This document shows positions 34,189-44,600 of a stretch of DNA of 64,000 nt, piece by piece; position 1 is the stretch's first letter; every line of letters begins with the position of its first letter. Made by a program: the position numbers and the translations under genes. The notes below the pieces were generated by a model. It worked only from the letters and a program-made list of their open reading frames with translations. It was not told the origin of the DNA and did no database searches. The stretch is taken from the NCBI GenBank assembly GCA_040754095.1, contig JBFMFO010000010.1, positions 28,681-92,680 on the forward strand. Direction: 5' to 3'. The stretch comes from QYQD01 sp040754095 (GTDB taxonomy: Bacteria > Desulfobacterota > QYQD01).

Positions 34189-34956
34189 GTGCTCCTGGCG
34201 ATAGATATAGGCAATACCAACATAGTCTTTGGCATCTTTAACGGAAAGCGTCTCGTCAAAGACTGGCGGTTGCACACAGACCCGAAGGCGACCGCTGACG
34301 AGTTTTTTATCAGCCTTTCCTGCCTTATATCCCATGAGAATATAGCAATTTCTGAGATTCAGGGTGCGGCCATCTCCTGTGTAGTCCCTTCCATGCTTTA
34401 TGCGGTCGAGGCCTTTTGTCAGGAATATCTGAAGCTCAGGCCGCTGGTGGTCGGGCCGGGGATTTCGTCTCCCATAAAAATCTGCATAGATAATCCGGCA
34501 GAGCTGGGGGCTGACCGTCTGGTCAATGCCGTAGCCGCCTTTGCCCGGTATCCGAAGGGCGTGATTGTCGTGGATTTCGGCACCGCCACCACATTTGATT
34601 ATGTCTCGGCACGTGGGGAGTACCTGGGCGGGGCCATCGCGCCCGGTGTGCTTATTTCCTGTGAAGCCCTCTTTGCCAAGGCCGCCAGGCTGCCCCGTGC
34701 CGCTATATTTGCCGGACCCCGGTCGGTTATGGCCAGAGATACGGTAGCGGCCATGAATGCCGGCATCGTCTATGGTTTTGCGGATATGGCCGATGGTATC
34801 GTTACCCGCATGAAAAGGGATATTAAAAGCCCGGTTAAGGTAATTGCCACAGGAGGGCTGGCTTCTCTTATCGTCTCCGAATCCAGGACCATAAAGGCAG
34901 TCGAACCCCATCTTACCTTGGAAGGGCTGCGCCTCATCTATGAGCAGAACGTCTAG
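34189..34956 (+). CDS. coaX: Type III pantothenate kinase
   Basis: 255 residues. It phosphorylates pantothenate, the first step of CoA synthesis, without the P-loop of type I kinases. The acetate-kinase-fold signatures are LLAIDIGNTNIVFGIF, GADRLVNAVAAFARYP, VVDFGTATTFDYV and ATGGLA. The start is GTG at 34189. It overlaps the next gene by 17 bp. Confidence 0.95.
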   Translation: MLLAIDIGNTNIVFGIFNGKRLVKDWRLHTDPKATADEFFISLSCLISHENIAISEIQGAAISCVVPSMLYAVEAFCQEYLKLRPLVVGPGISSPIKICIDNPAELGADRLVNAVAAFARYPKGVIVVDFGTATTFDYVSARGEYLGGAIAPGVLISCEALFAKAARLPRAAIFAGPRSVMARDTVAAMNAGIVYGFADMADGIVTRMKRDIKSPVKVIATGGLASLIVSESRTIKAVEPHLTLEGLRLIYEQNV

Positions 34957-35863
34957 ATATTCTGAAATAATCAGACCCAGGAGATTAAGCAAAGGCGACC
35001 GGATCGCCCTGGTGGCTACCGGCAGCCCCTTTGAGAGAGAGGATTTTGACAAGGGCGTACAGCTTCTGGTCTCCCTGGGTTTTGAGGTCAAGCATCATCC
35101 CCTGTTATTCGAACGAAACGGTTATCTGGCCGGTTCTGATGAACACCGGGCTAGGCTCTTAACCGGGGCGCTTATAGATGACGAGGTCCAGGCCGTGCTC
35201 TGCGTGCGCGGCGGCTATGGCACGCTGCGGATGTTGGGTCATATAGATGCCTCGCTATTTAAGACCCATCCCAAGATCATTGTAGGGTTTAGCGATGTCA
35301 CGGCGCTCCTGAACTTTGCCTTTGATTCCGGCGGCCTGGTCACGTTTCACGGGCCGATGTTGACCGGACTGCCGAATCTTTCCGATGACGGGCTGCGCCG
35401 CCTCTTAAACCTCCTTACCAGAGAGTCGCCTCTGATTATAGCGCCTTCGCGCCGGGAGATTATTCAGAAGGGCCGGGCGCAGGGCCCGCTTATGGGGGGA
35501 AATCTTAGTACCCTGGTTCACCTGCTGGGCACGCCTTACGAGCCTTCCTGGGAGGGCCGCATCCTCTTTGTGGAAGAGTGCGGGGAAAAACTCTATCGCG
35601 TTGATCGCCTTTTTACCCAGCTTAAACTCGCCGGGAGGCTTTCGAAGCTGGCCGGATTGGTCCTGGGGCAATTCACAGAGGGAGTCGGGCAGGAAGAGGT
35701 GTGGGAATTTGCCCATCAGAACCTGCGGGACCTGGATATCCCGATTGTTGCGGGCTTTCCCTTCGGGCACGGCAAGGAAAATATGGCCGTGCCGATTGGC
35801 GCCATGTTCAGATTGGACGGATACGAAGGGGCGCTGGAATTGACCGAATCTTGCATACAATAG
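34940..35863 (+). CDS. LD-carboxypeptidase (peptidase S66 family)
   Basis: 307 residues resembling LdcA, which trims the terminal D-Ala from murein tetrapeptides during recycling; the related MccF cleaves microcin C. Visible features are KGDRIALVATGSP, the CVRGGYGTLRML segment, the nucleophile Ser in GFSDVTALL, the Glu in EPSWEGRILFVEECGEKLYRVDR, and the His in FPFGHGKEN. These place the Ser-Glu-His triad. No signal peptide, so it is cytosolic. It lies next to a beta-lactamase-fold hydrolase. Confidence 0.9.
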   Translation: MSRTSRYSEIIRPRRLSKGDRIALVATGSPFEREDFDKGVQLLVSLGFEVKHHPLLFERNGYLAGSDEHRARLLTGALIDDEVQAVLCVRGGYGTLRMLGHIDASLFKTHPKIIVGFSDVTALLNFAFDSGGLVTFHGPMLTGLPNLSDDGLRRLLNLLTRESPLIIAPSRREIIQKGRAQGPLMGGNLSTLVHLLGTPYEPSWEGRILFVEECGEKLYRVDRLFTQLKLAGRLSKLAGLVLGQFTEGVGQEEVWEFAHQNLRDLDIPIVAGFPFGHGKENMAVPIGAMFRLDGYEGALELTESCIQ

Positions 35864-35882
35864 GCCTGCGTTAACAGCTAAC

Positions 35883-36977
35883 ATGCCTGTCTTTTCAAAA
35901 GTTGACACTCTTATGCATCGGGCCGTGGAAGAAGGCGCTTTTCCGGGCGCCGTGCTCCTTATATCGGCTGAGGACAAGGTCTTATCCCATCGCGCCTACG
36001 GGCATGCCTCCATTGTTCCGTCCAGACAATTAATGACGACAGATACGCTGTTTGACCTGGCCTCGCTTACCAAACCCCTGGCTACTACCATGGCGATTAT
36101 GACCCTGGTGGCCGATGGTGAGCTGAAGATCGATCAAGAAATAGGGGATATTCTGGGACTTGGCCGAGGTAATCCCAAGGCGGGAATTACCTTGAGACAG
36201 CTTCTCTCCCACTCCTCGGGTATGCCTGCCTATCAACCTTATTTTGAGCAGTTAAGGACTTATCCTCCGGGGGAACGAAAGAAGATATTACGCGGCTGGC
36301 TCCTGGATGAACCCCTAGCTGCTATCCCCGGGGAAGCGGCCCTTTACAGCGACCTGGGATTTATGCTGCTTGAATGGATAATTGAAAAGGCCTCCGGCCA
36401 GGGACTGGATGAGTTTGTCCCGGCCAGGATTTACCGGCCGCTGGGCCTGGTTTTTACCGGATTCCGGTCCCTTAACAGCCGCAGTTTACCTGATCCCGGG
36501 GTGATAGCGGCCACAGAGGAGTGCCCCTGGCGCAAAAAGGTCTTGCGCGGGGAGGTGCATGACGACAATGCCTATGCCGTAGGCGGGGTGTGCGGTCATG
36601 CCGGCCTCTTCGGCACGTCGGAGGAGTTATATGGCCTCCTTAAGATGATATTAAATGCCTATCGGGGAGAAACAGAGACGGGAATCTTCAGCCGTGAATT
36701 GATGACGGCCTTTCTTACACGGCAGGAGTTGCCCCGTGGAACCACCTGGGCGCTGGGCTTTGATACCCCATCCGAAGAGGGTTCAAGCGCCGGCCGGTAT
36801 TTTTCCCGGAAAAGCGTCGGCCACCTTGGGTTTACCGGCGTGTCTTTCTGGATGGACCTGGAGAGAGAGATAATCATTCTCCTCCTTACCAACCGTATTC
36901 ACCCCAGCCGGACCAATGAAAAAATAAAGGCCTTCCGCCCCCTCATCCATGATGCCATCATGGAACCCCTGATTTAA
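35883..36977 (+). CDS. Serine hydrolase of the class C beta-lactamase / esterase family
   Basis: 364 residues of the S12 fold. The catalytic SxxK is SLTK (DLASLTKPLATT), the second motif is YSD (ALYSDLGFMLLE), and the third is HLG (VGHLGFTGVSFW). No signal peptide is seen, unlike true periplasmic AmpC or PBPs, so an esterase or peptidase role is as likely as beta-lactam hydrolysis. It follows the LD-carboxypeptidase by 20 bp and is probably the last gene of the folP-to-S12 run. Confidence 0.88.
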   Translation: MPVFSKVDTLMHRAVEEGAFPGAVLLISAEDKVLSHRAYGHASIVPSRQLMTTDTLFDLASLTKPLATTMAIMTLVADGELKIDQEIGDILGLGRGNPKAGITLRQLLSHSSGMPAYQPYFEQLRTYPPGERKKILRGWLLDEPLAAIPGEAALYSDLGFMLLEWIIEKASGQGLDEFVPARIYRPLGLVFTGFRSLNSRSLPDPGVIAATEECPWRKKVLRGEVHDDNAYAVGGVCGHAGLFGTSEELYGLLKMILNAYRGETETGIFSRELMTAFLTRQELPRGTTWALGFDTPSEEGSSAGRYFSRKSVGHLGFTGVSFWMDLEREIIILLLTNRIHPSRTNEKIKAFRPLIHDAIMEPLI

Positions 36978-37389
36978 GGCTCAAAGCTCAAGGCTTTTGT
37001 CCTTGACGGGACCAGTCTGCTTAAATATACTTCTCCCCGGCTTTGTTGGCATTCGTAGGCAGTGATTCCGGCGATTGAATTGCCTGCCGGGTCGCGAGAC
37101 TTGGCGCAGGCGGGCAGGAAGGGCCATCTCCCATTAAGAATGGGGCATTTGAGACATCAAACCCGTCAGGAACCCGTCAGACGGGACATGTCATACCTGG
37201 CGACTAAAGGGGACAAAATGGGGACAATGGGGACATTTCCCAAATCGCGCCATAGATATGCCAATCGTGCCACAGAATGACTCAGGATATTTTCATGGCT
37301 TTCAGAAAACCCGTCACGATGGGGCAACAAAGGGGCAAAAGGGGCATGCCAAGTCCACTTGGAAATCGGACGTGAAACGGGCAGAAACC
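36978..37389. other. Left boundary of accessory island, no confident gene
   Basis: The stretch contains short direct repeats (CCCGTCAG repeated near 37170-37190, GGGGACAA/GGGGACAT near 37209-37235). Open frames here lack ribosome binding sites and look random. It marks the change from housekeeping to accessory DNA. No tRNA or integrase is seen. Confidence 0.45.
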
Positions 37390-37782
37390 ATGAAAATGAA
37401 AGCGGAATCAACAATGGATGATCTCGTTCAGAGCATAGGCCAACTGGCCATGAACGCACAAAAGCTTGCCCGTATTGCTGTACAGCAATATTCGGCTGAA
37501 GTTGAGGCCATCCTGAAGGCGCAAAGCCGTGATGTAAGGCGTATCGAAAGATGCCTTGACGGCATTCTCGATTTCTGTTTTGACGATGGAGCGCTGGTGT
37601 TATATAAAAAGCTCTGCCGCTACTACTTTGATATTGACCCGGAGGCAACGGTTTCATACGTCCACGCCTATCGAGAAATGTGGGACGAACAAAAACCCGA
37701 CAAAGGCCCACTGGATGGCGAAACCCGACAAACGGGACATACCACCCCCGATGACAAAGGGGCCATGAGCGATGAAACATGA
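37390..37782 (+). CDS. Hypothetical protein
   Basis: About 130 residues from the ATG at 37390; the frame is open from 37258 but the upstream part has no credible start. Visible parts: an N-terminal amphipathic helix (MDDLVQSIGQLAMNAQKLAR), a middle helical part with QSRDVRRIERCLDGILDF, and a polar tail with repeats of KPDKGP/TRQTGH type. No domain is recognised and no Shine-Dalgarno is strong. It immediately precedes the DUF1156 remnant and may be part of the same accessory island. Confidence 0.45.
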   Translation: MKMKAESTMDDLVQSIGQLAMNAQKLARIAVQQYSAEVEAILKAQSRDVRRIERCLDGILDFCFDDGALVLYKKLCRYYFDIDPEATVSYVHAYREMWDEQKPDKGPLDGETRQTGHTTPDDKGAMSDET

Positions 37783-37793
37783 TGAGGGATGCC

Positions 37794-37910
37794 ATGTCTG
37801 ATGACCGCAGATTGATTGAGGACTTCCTCCCGATCCAGGCGATCAGCGCCGAGGCGTCGCGGAAGAAGTTCGTCCGTACGGGGCATATCTCGACCCTGCG
37901 CCTGTGGTGA
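37794..37910 (+). pseudogene. 5' remnant of DUF1156-family DNA methylase
   Basis: 38 codons beginning MSDDRRLIEDFLPIQAIS and running through AEASRK and HISTLRLW, the N-terminal hallmark of DUF1156 proteins, which are adenine-methylase-like and found in anti-phage islands. The family continues WWARRP. Here the second Trp codon is TGA and the following codons diverge (AGLAYKG), after which no further family sequence is seen. This is a decayed or deletion-truncated gene upstream of the helicase. Confidence 0.7.
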
Positions 37911-38040
37911 GCGGGTCTGGCCTATAAAGGAGTTAGTATCCCAAGCGGAAGAGGAACAGGTTTGAACAATATTCTCTTTACATCTTATATCGGGCAGCGG
38001 ACACATCAACCCCTCAAGGGTCCTGAAATGGGAAAGGCAC

Positions 38041-41000
38041 ATGGCAGACCAATTCAATGATCAGCATATCCAGGCCACTATTTCAAAGTTTCTAAGGGAG
38101 GTGGCCAGGCATCTTGCCCTTTTCCTTGAAAAGGAACTACCATCCCTTTTTGAGGACTGGTGGAAGCAAGCCGTCTTGAACAACCTGTCGTACCAACAGC
38201 GCCAGCGGATGGAGCAACGTGGCATAGCCTCTCTCGGTGCTCTGGACCTCGCCGCGCTGCTACGAGTGCTCGACCAGAACTGGTACCAGATTTCTAACAA
38301 ACTCGGCCTGACCTCGGAATCGCGTCATTTCGTCAAGGAGATGCAGACGATCCGCAACCGCTGGGCACACGCGACCACCGAAGGCTTCCCCCTCGACGAT
38401 ATATACCGCGACCTGGACACACTCCAGCGTTTTGCCGCGGTCATCGAGGCGGATGAAACATTGATTCAAGAGGTGCGATCCTCCAAGACGGCACTTCTTG
38501 CTAAGGAAACGGTATCATCCGCAAGAACTGATGCCGTCGCCCCTCAACCACCCCAGACGAAAAACGGAAGTAAAGCCGAATTCGAACCGGGGCAGATCGT
38601 TTGTGTTCGCTCAGATCCAACCATCCGGGGCGCGGTGATTTCGGTCATGCGGGGCAAACCGGAAAACCGCTACAAGGTCTTTGTGGGTGGCGAAACCCAG
38701 ACCTACTATGCGTCTCAGTTACAGGTTGAAGATGTTCCCGATGACGAAAATAAGTATTTCCCTTATGAGCAGTTTCATGCTTACCTAACCGCGCTGCAAA
38801 TCAGATATCCCGGTCTATCGACGCTCTATTCGCTCAACGCCGCACGTGTGGATTTCATTCCATATCAATTTCGGCCCGTGCTGAGGTTCATCAGATCGGA
38901 TCGTCCCCGATTATTGATCGCCGACGGTGTGGGCGTGGGCAAGACCATCGAAGCGGGGCTCATCCTTCGTGAGCTGCAGGCAAGGCGTGACATCCGCTCC
39001 ATCCTCATCATATGCCCGCGTCCGTTGGTTACTGAGCGCAAATGGCAGAATGAGATGAAGCGTTTCGAGGAGCGCTTTACTCATCTTGATGGAGGAACCT
39101 TACGGTACTGCATCAACGAGATGGATCTGGAGGGGATATGGCCCGAACAGCACCAAAGGGTGATTGTCCCCTATTCCTTGTTCGACGAAATTCTTCTCTA
39201 CGGCACGGGGCCAGCCGGCAAGCGAAAACGAAAAAAGGGACTTCTGGACCTGGACCCACCTCCACGTTTTGATCTCGTCATCGTAGACGAGGCGCACCAC
39301 ATACGAAATCAGGACACCTTCAGCCACAAGGCTGTGAGGTTCTTCTGTGACCACGCCGAGGCCGTTGTCTTTTTGACAGCGACACCGATCCAGCTTGGAA
39401 GTCATGACCTTTTTGTTCTTCTTAATACTCTGCGCTCTGATCTCATAATCGATCAGGAGAGCTTCGAGCACTTGGCGGAGCCGAATCCATTCATTAACCA
39501 AGCGGTATCCCTGGCGCGTGCACAAGAACCGGAATGGCCTGCTCAGACACTTGAAGTTCTCGATCAGGCCGCAGCTACCGCCTGGGGTCAGGCCATTCTG
39601 AGGCACAATCCCGACTTCATTCGGATACGTTCCAAGCTGGTAGAAGGCAATGTCACAAGTGAAGAACGTGTGCAGGTTATTACGGACATTGAGGCCATGC
39701 ACACTTTTGCAGGAATTATCAACAGAACACGCCGCCGGGATATCGGGGACTTCACCATACGAAAGCCAGAGACAGTGGTCGTAGCGTTTACCCCAGCCCA
39801 GCAGCATCTACACGACGAGCTACTCCGGGTGCAGGCGGAGATATTCAGCAGGCTTCACGGGGATATTAACGTCAAGTTTATGATGACCACGATCAGACGC
39901 CAGGCGGCGAGTTGTCTTTACGGTCTTGCCCCTTTCATCGAGGACATCCTGAACCGTCATCTCGACGAATTGTCATGGGAGGAAGCCGACAATACGGAAC
40001 CAGTCCCACAAGGCGATGCCATCAGCCAAATCCAATCGCAAATCCAAACCATCCTTGAGAGTGCACGATCTCTTGATCCCCATGATCCCAAGCTTGAGGC
40101 TTTGCGCAATATCATCCGGGACAAGCAAAGCCTACCCAACAACGAGGTGATGCTGTTTAGCAGCTTTCGACACACACTTCACTATCTTTACAAACATCTC
40201 AGCGCAGACGGTTTCCGCGTCGGACTGATTCACGGCGGGACGCCGGATGAAGAACGCGTCGAACTTCGGAATCGTTTCGAGAAGCCGCGAGAGGACATGG
40301 ATAGTCTCGACATCCTGCTGTTCTCAGAAATCGGTTGCGAAGGTTTGGATTACCAGTTCTGTGATTGCATTGTGAACTATGACCTACCTTGGAATCCGAT
40401 GCGCGTCGAGCAACGGATAGGCCGCATTGACAGACACGGCCAGAAGAGCGAGAGCGTCGCCATTATAAACCTGATTACTCCAGGCACCGTCGATGCGGAC
40501 ATCTATGAGCGCTGCCTTGTTCGCATAGGTGTGTTCAATAGCGCTCTGGGTGGCGGCGAAGAAATACTCGGAGAAATCACCAGGGAGATCAGAAACATCG
40601 CGGAAAACTATCTTCTGAGCGAAGAGGAGAGAATATCAAAGCTGCAGCAGTTGGCGGATAACAAGATTCGGTTGATACAAGAACAAGAAGAACTCGAACA
40701 GCGGCAGATGGAGCTTTTCGGCATCCGTCTCCCTGAAGATCAGATGAAGAAGGAAATTGAAGAGGCATCGAGCTTCTGGTTGTCTCCGGTATCAATACGC
40801 AGGCTCGTCACGCTCTATCTGCAGCGGACATGCGGGAAAGAACAAGATTTCATACTCGGCGAAAAGCCCTTGAAAACGCTCCGTCTTTCGCAGGATGCAC
40901 GAAGCAGTCTATTGCGCGACTTTCAGCAACTCCCCAGACAAAACACTACCGCCTATCGTGAATGGGAGAACTGGCTGAAGGGGGGGAATCCTCATCTGCT

Positions 41001-41646
41001 CGTAACCTTTGAGTCTGACTGCGCGGCGCAGGATCCTGGGGCTGCTTTCATAATGCCACTTCACCCTTTAGTGAAGCAGGCGGCGATGTCGTTCGATACA
41101 AGGCAACGAGTCATCACCACACTGAAGGCGCGGGCCAATGAGGTTCCTCCAGGCCGGTACGAATTTGCCATTTATCAATGGCGGTTCCACGGTATCAGGG
41201 AGGATTCGGTGCTCCGGCCAATTGCCGTTTCAGAGGCGGTCACAGCGCATCTTGGCCGCCTTCTGGAGAAAGCGGTGGATGCCACGACTGATGATCCGGG
41301 ATACGGTGGCGCTCCTGTGTGGGACGAATTGGACGCGCAGCATTACAAACTCTGGTCCGAAGCGCGAGCGAAACATCGGCAACGAACTCAGGAATTGGCG
41401 GAGTACCGTAGAGAAAGCCTGTCAACAAGTCACCGGGCAAGGATAACGCTTCTTGAGGAACAGCTTCAGCAGGCAAACAACGAGAAAATCCAAAAAATGC
41501 GCCAGTCTCAAATCGCGGCTGCCGAGGCAGATTTCGCTCGGCGCATCCAGGAGTTGGATATTGCTATGGAGAGGGCGGATGTCGTTGCTGCGCCGGTGGC
41601 GTATGGGGTTTTGCATGTAGAGCGAGGTGAAAATCGTGAGCGATAG
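38041..41646 (+). CDS. HEPN (Swt1-type) domain fused to SNF2-family helicase
   Basis: 1201 residues. Residues 1-150 form a helical domain with RNRWAH (105-110), the R-N-x3-H ribonuclease motif of HEPN domains; the context matches the Swt1-like HEPN group. Residues about 270-860 are an SNF2/HepA-like helicase: Walker A GVGVGKT (296-302), DEAH (416-419), LTATPIQL, a C-terminal helicase domain with FSSFRHTLHYLYKHL, and motif VI EQRIGRIDRHGQ. The rest is largely coiled-coil (QAREL-, EEQLQQANNEKIQKM). It overlaps the sacsin-type gene by about 10-20 bp. It is a probable nucleic-acid-translocating defence protein with an RNase domain (inference). Confidence 0.87.
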   Translation: MADQFNDQHIQATISKFLREVARHLALFLEKELPSLFEDWWKQAVLNNLSYQQRQRMEQRGIASLGALDLAALLRVLDQNWYQISNKLGLTSESRHFVKEMQTIRNRWAHATTEGFPLDDIYRDLDTLQRFAAVIEADETLIQEVRSSKTALLAKETVSSARTDAVAPQPPQTKNGSKAEFEPGQIVCVRSDPTIRGAVISVMRGKPENRYKVFVGGETQTYYASQLQVEDVPDDENKYFPYEQFHAYLTALQIRYPGLSTLYSLNAARVDFIPYQFRPVLRFIRSDRPRLLIADGVGVGKTIEAGLILRELQARRDIRSILIICPRPLVTERKWQNEMKRFEERFTHLDGGTLRYCINEMDLEGIWPEQHQRVIVPYSLFDEILLYGTGPAGKRKRKKGLLDLDPPPRFDLVIVDEAHHIRNQDTFSHKAVRFFCDHAEAVVFLTATPIQLGSHDLFVLLNTLRSDLIIDQESFEHLAEPNPFINQAVSLARAQEPEWPAQTLEVLDQAAATAWGQAILRHNPDFIRIRSKLVEGNVTSEERVQVITDIEAMHTFAGIINRTRRRDIGDFTIRKPETVVVAFTPAQQHLHDELLRVQAEIFSRLHGDINVKFMMTTIRRQAASCLYGLAPFIEDILNRHLDELSWEEADNTEPVPQGDAISQIQSQIQTILESARSLDPHDPKLEALRNIIRDKQSLPNNEVMLFSSFRHTLHYLYKHLSADGFRVGLIHGGTPDEERVELRNRFEKPREDMDSLDILLFSEIGCEGLDYQFCDCIVNYDLPWNPMRVEQRIGRIDRHGQKSESVAIINLITPGTVDADIYERCLVRIGVFNSALGGGEEILGEITREIRNIAENYLLSEEERISKLQQLADNKIRLIQEQEELEQRQMELFGIRLPEDQMKKEIEEASSFWLSPVSIRRLVTLYLQRTCGKEQDFILGEKPLKTLRLSQDARSSLLRDFQQLPRQNTTAYREWENWLKGGNPHLLVTFESDCAAQDPGAAFIMPLHPLVKQAAMSFDTRQRVITTLKARANEVPPGRYEFAIYQWRFHGIREDSVLRPIAVSEAVTAHLGRLLEKAVDATTDDPGYGGAPVWDELDAQHYKLWSEARAKHRQRTQELAEYRRESLSTSHRARITLLEEQLQQANNEKIQKMRQSQIAAAEADFARRIQELDIAMERADVVAAPVAYGVLHVERGENRER

Positions 41647-44600
41647 CAATCGTGAAGAACATATCCGGAACATCAGATATGATTTTCAAGCAAGCCAGCG
41701 CGTCAAGGATAGCCTCAACAATTCTGTTCAGGCACTGGCAAGAGACCTTTACAGCAAGGACACTCACTTTATCTTCGAGCTAATTCAGAATGCGGAAGAC
41801 AATTCTTATGAGGCAGTTGAACCATCACTTTCCTTTCGATTGGGAAAATGCGATCCTACGGGAACCCAAGGCTCAGACGGCGTATTAATTGTTCAAAACA
41901 ACGAAATCGGCTTTTCCTTGGATAATGTGGACGCCATTTGTGCGGTTGGTAAGACAACCAAGAGAAAGATTCAGGGATACATCGGCGAAAAAGGAATAGG
42001 CTTCAAGTCTGTTTTTCGAGTAACGTCCAACCCGCATATTTTTTCTAATGGCTACAGCTTTTGCCTGCCAGAGTATGACGAGGAAACGGGTCTTGGATAC
42101 ATCGTGCCGCAGTGGGTTGTTAGGGTTCCGGAAGGAATCAATCCGTCCCACACTACTATTATCCTGCCGCTTGATAAAAATGGCTTCGGCTATGGAGAAA
42201 TAGAAAAGATGTTGCGAGACATCGAGCCCGAAACCATCCTTTTTCTATCCAAACTCAAGGAAATTAACATTGAAACAGACACCGGAGACGCGCTGACAAT
42301 TCTGAAAGACGACCACGATATGCCCCAGGTTCAAATCATGCTTGAGGGAACAATGCGAGGAGAGTCCTTCTCCAGAGTGGATGAGTTTTTATTGTATAGC
42401 AAGACCTTTGACAAGCCACCAGATGTTTTGCATGAAAAACGAAACGGCATTGATAAGAGAGATGGCTCCATAGCGTTTCCGCTGAATAAAGACGCGAAGA
42501 GTATAGGCAAGATGTTCGCCTATCTTCCTGTACGTTCGGATACTGGTTTGCCTTTTTTGATCAACGCCGATTTTATATTGCCGAGTTCGCGCGAAGAGAT
42601 TCGGGATATTCCTTGGAACAGATGGCTGATGGGTTGCATTGCAGAATTGGCAGCATCTACATTGCTTCGATTGAAGGAGAGGGGACTACTGACCATAGAC
42701 CTGCTTGAAGCGCTTGCGAGCAGAGTGCAAGAGATTTCCGAAAACAGCATATTCTATCCAATCGTCCGTAGTGTCAGTGATGCTTTTGTGGATAAAGAAC
42801 TGCTGCCGGCAGATGACGGAACCTTTGTATCTGCGCGAAATGCGAAGTTGGCCAGTGCGGAGTGGTTGAGGAAGCTGTTACGGGAAGAACAGCTTAGACT
42901 CTTATACAAGACAGAACTTAAATGGATTAGTGGGGAGGTAACTGAAAGAGGGCGGCATGACCTCTGGAAATATATCAGAGAGAAATTGGAGGTCGAAGAG
43001 GTAACGCCTGATGGTCTTGCGCGCAAGGTCGATTCTGCCTTTTTTGAGAAACAAACTGACCAATGGATTGTCGACTTTTATAGACAGCTTTTAAACCAAA
43101 AAGCACTGTGGAAGAAGGGGTCGGGCTCCTACTGGGATAGCGACGGTCCGCTAAGGCAAAAATCCTTCATAAGATTGCAAGATGGCTCCCACGTAAGGCC
43201 GTTCGATGATGACAAACCGAACGCCTATTTGGTGAAGCAAACAGCACTTGATGTGTCTTTGCTAACTGTAAAAGTCGAGATTATCAAAGACGATGAAGCG
43301 CGCCGATTCTTGTCTGACTTAGGAATTCCGGAATTCGACATTGTGGCCGAAGTCATCGAGCATGTCATCCCCAAATACACATCGGCCCCACCTCCGAAAA
43401 CCGATGAGCATCAGCAGGACATTGAAAAAATACTAGAAGCTTTCAAGACAGACTCTCAGGAAAAGAGAACGTCTTTGAAAAGAGCCCTCCAAGAGAAGCC
43501 CTTTATTCTCGCAACTGCTCCTATTTCCGATGGTGCAGTCTACCGAAGACCTCATGAATTGTATTTTCAGGACGACACGTTAGAAATGTATTTTGCGGGG
43601 AATTTTGAAGTGGGCTTTATCAGTTCAATCTATCAAGATGCTGTATTGAACATGTTCAAGGATCTTGGCGTCAGTGAAGACGTTCGGGTACATAGAAGAT
43701 CACCTGATTACCGAGGAATCATCATAATCAAAGACGGGCATGGTTCTCATGAGCGAGGGTTACGTGGCTTCGATCCCGATATTCAAGTCGAAGGGTTAGA
43801 ATGTGCTCTTGCCTCTCTCACAATAGAAAAGAGCCGGTTCATTTGGAACTGTATTGCCATCCCAAACGCCGAGTGCATACGAGGTACAGTTGAAAGATCG
43901 TCCAGGCAAAACTACGAGAATAGTAGCAAGGAAGAGCGTGTGTCACAATCATTCGGCCGTCTGCTAAAGGAAAGCGAGTGGTTACCTGGAATTGATGGAA
44001 AATTTCATAATCCCAGCGAGCTGAGCCTCAACGATTTGCCGGAACAGTTTGAAAGTAACGAGAAACTGGCCGAAATGCTTGGGATGAAGAAGGATGTCGT
44101 TGCCAGATTTGCAGAAGAGGTGGGTATCCCAACTGAGGATATTGATCTATTACGAAAGTACCCCGAGGAATTCAGCCAATGGAAGGCACAAATGGCAGCA
44201 CGGATTGAGAATCCCGAGTTCCCTACGAGGACGGTAAAGAATCTGGAGCGACGGCAGGAACGACTTACAGAACAGCTCGCCGATGCCCCTGAGAAGGAGT
44301 ACGAGGAATGCCAAAGAAGCGTTCGGACAACCAGGGGCGCTGTCGAGCCTTCTCTATGGCTCAGGGAGCAGTACACCAACGACGCTGGCCAAATGGTGTG
44401 TCAGATCTGTAAGGAAGAGATGCCCTTCAAAAAGCGTGATGGCGAGTACTATTTCGAAGCAGTGGAGGCGCTTTCTAAGGACTATTTCAGCAGGGAGCAC
44501 GAGGCGCAGTTCCTGGCCCTGTGCCCACTTTGCGCGGCAATGTACAAGGAACTTGTCAAAAAGGATGAAGAGGCGATAGCGGACCTGAGAAACGCTCTGT

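Noticed and set aside
34147..35091. 314-codon minus-strand frame across coaX and the LD-carboxypeptidase gene
   Set aside because: Shadow of two conserved plus-strand genes, no recognisable domain.
35883..36977. Calling the S12 protein an AmpC beta-lactamase
   Set aside because: It has the SxxK, YSD and HLG motifs but no signal peptide and sits with cell-wall recycling genes; an esterase or peptidase role is equally likely.
37062..37280. Open frame at the left edge of the accessory island
   Set aside because: No ribosome binding site and low-complexity basic sequence; probably chance.
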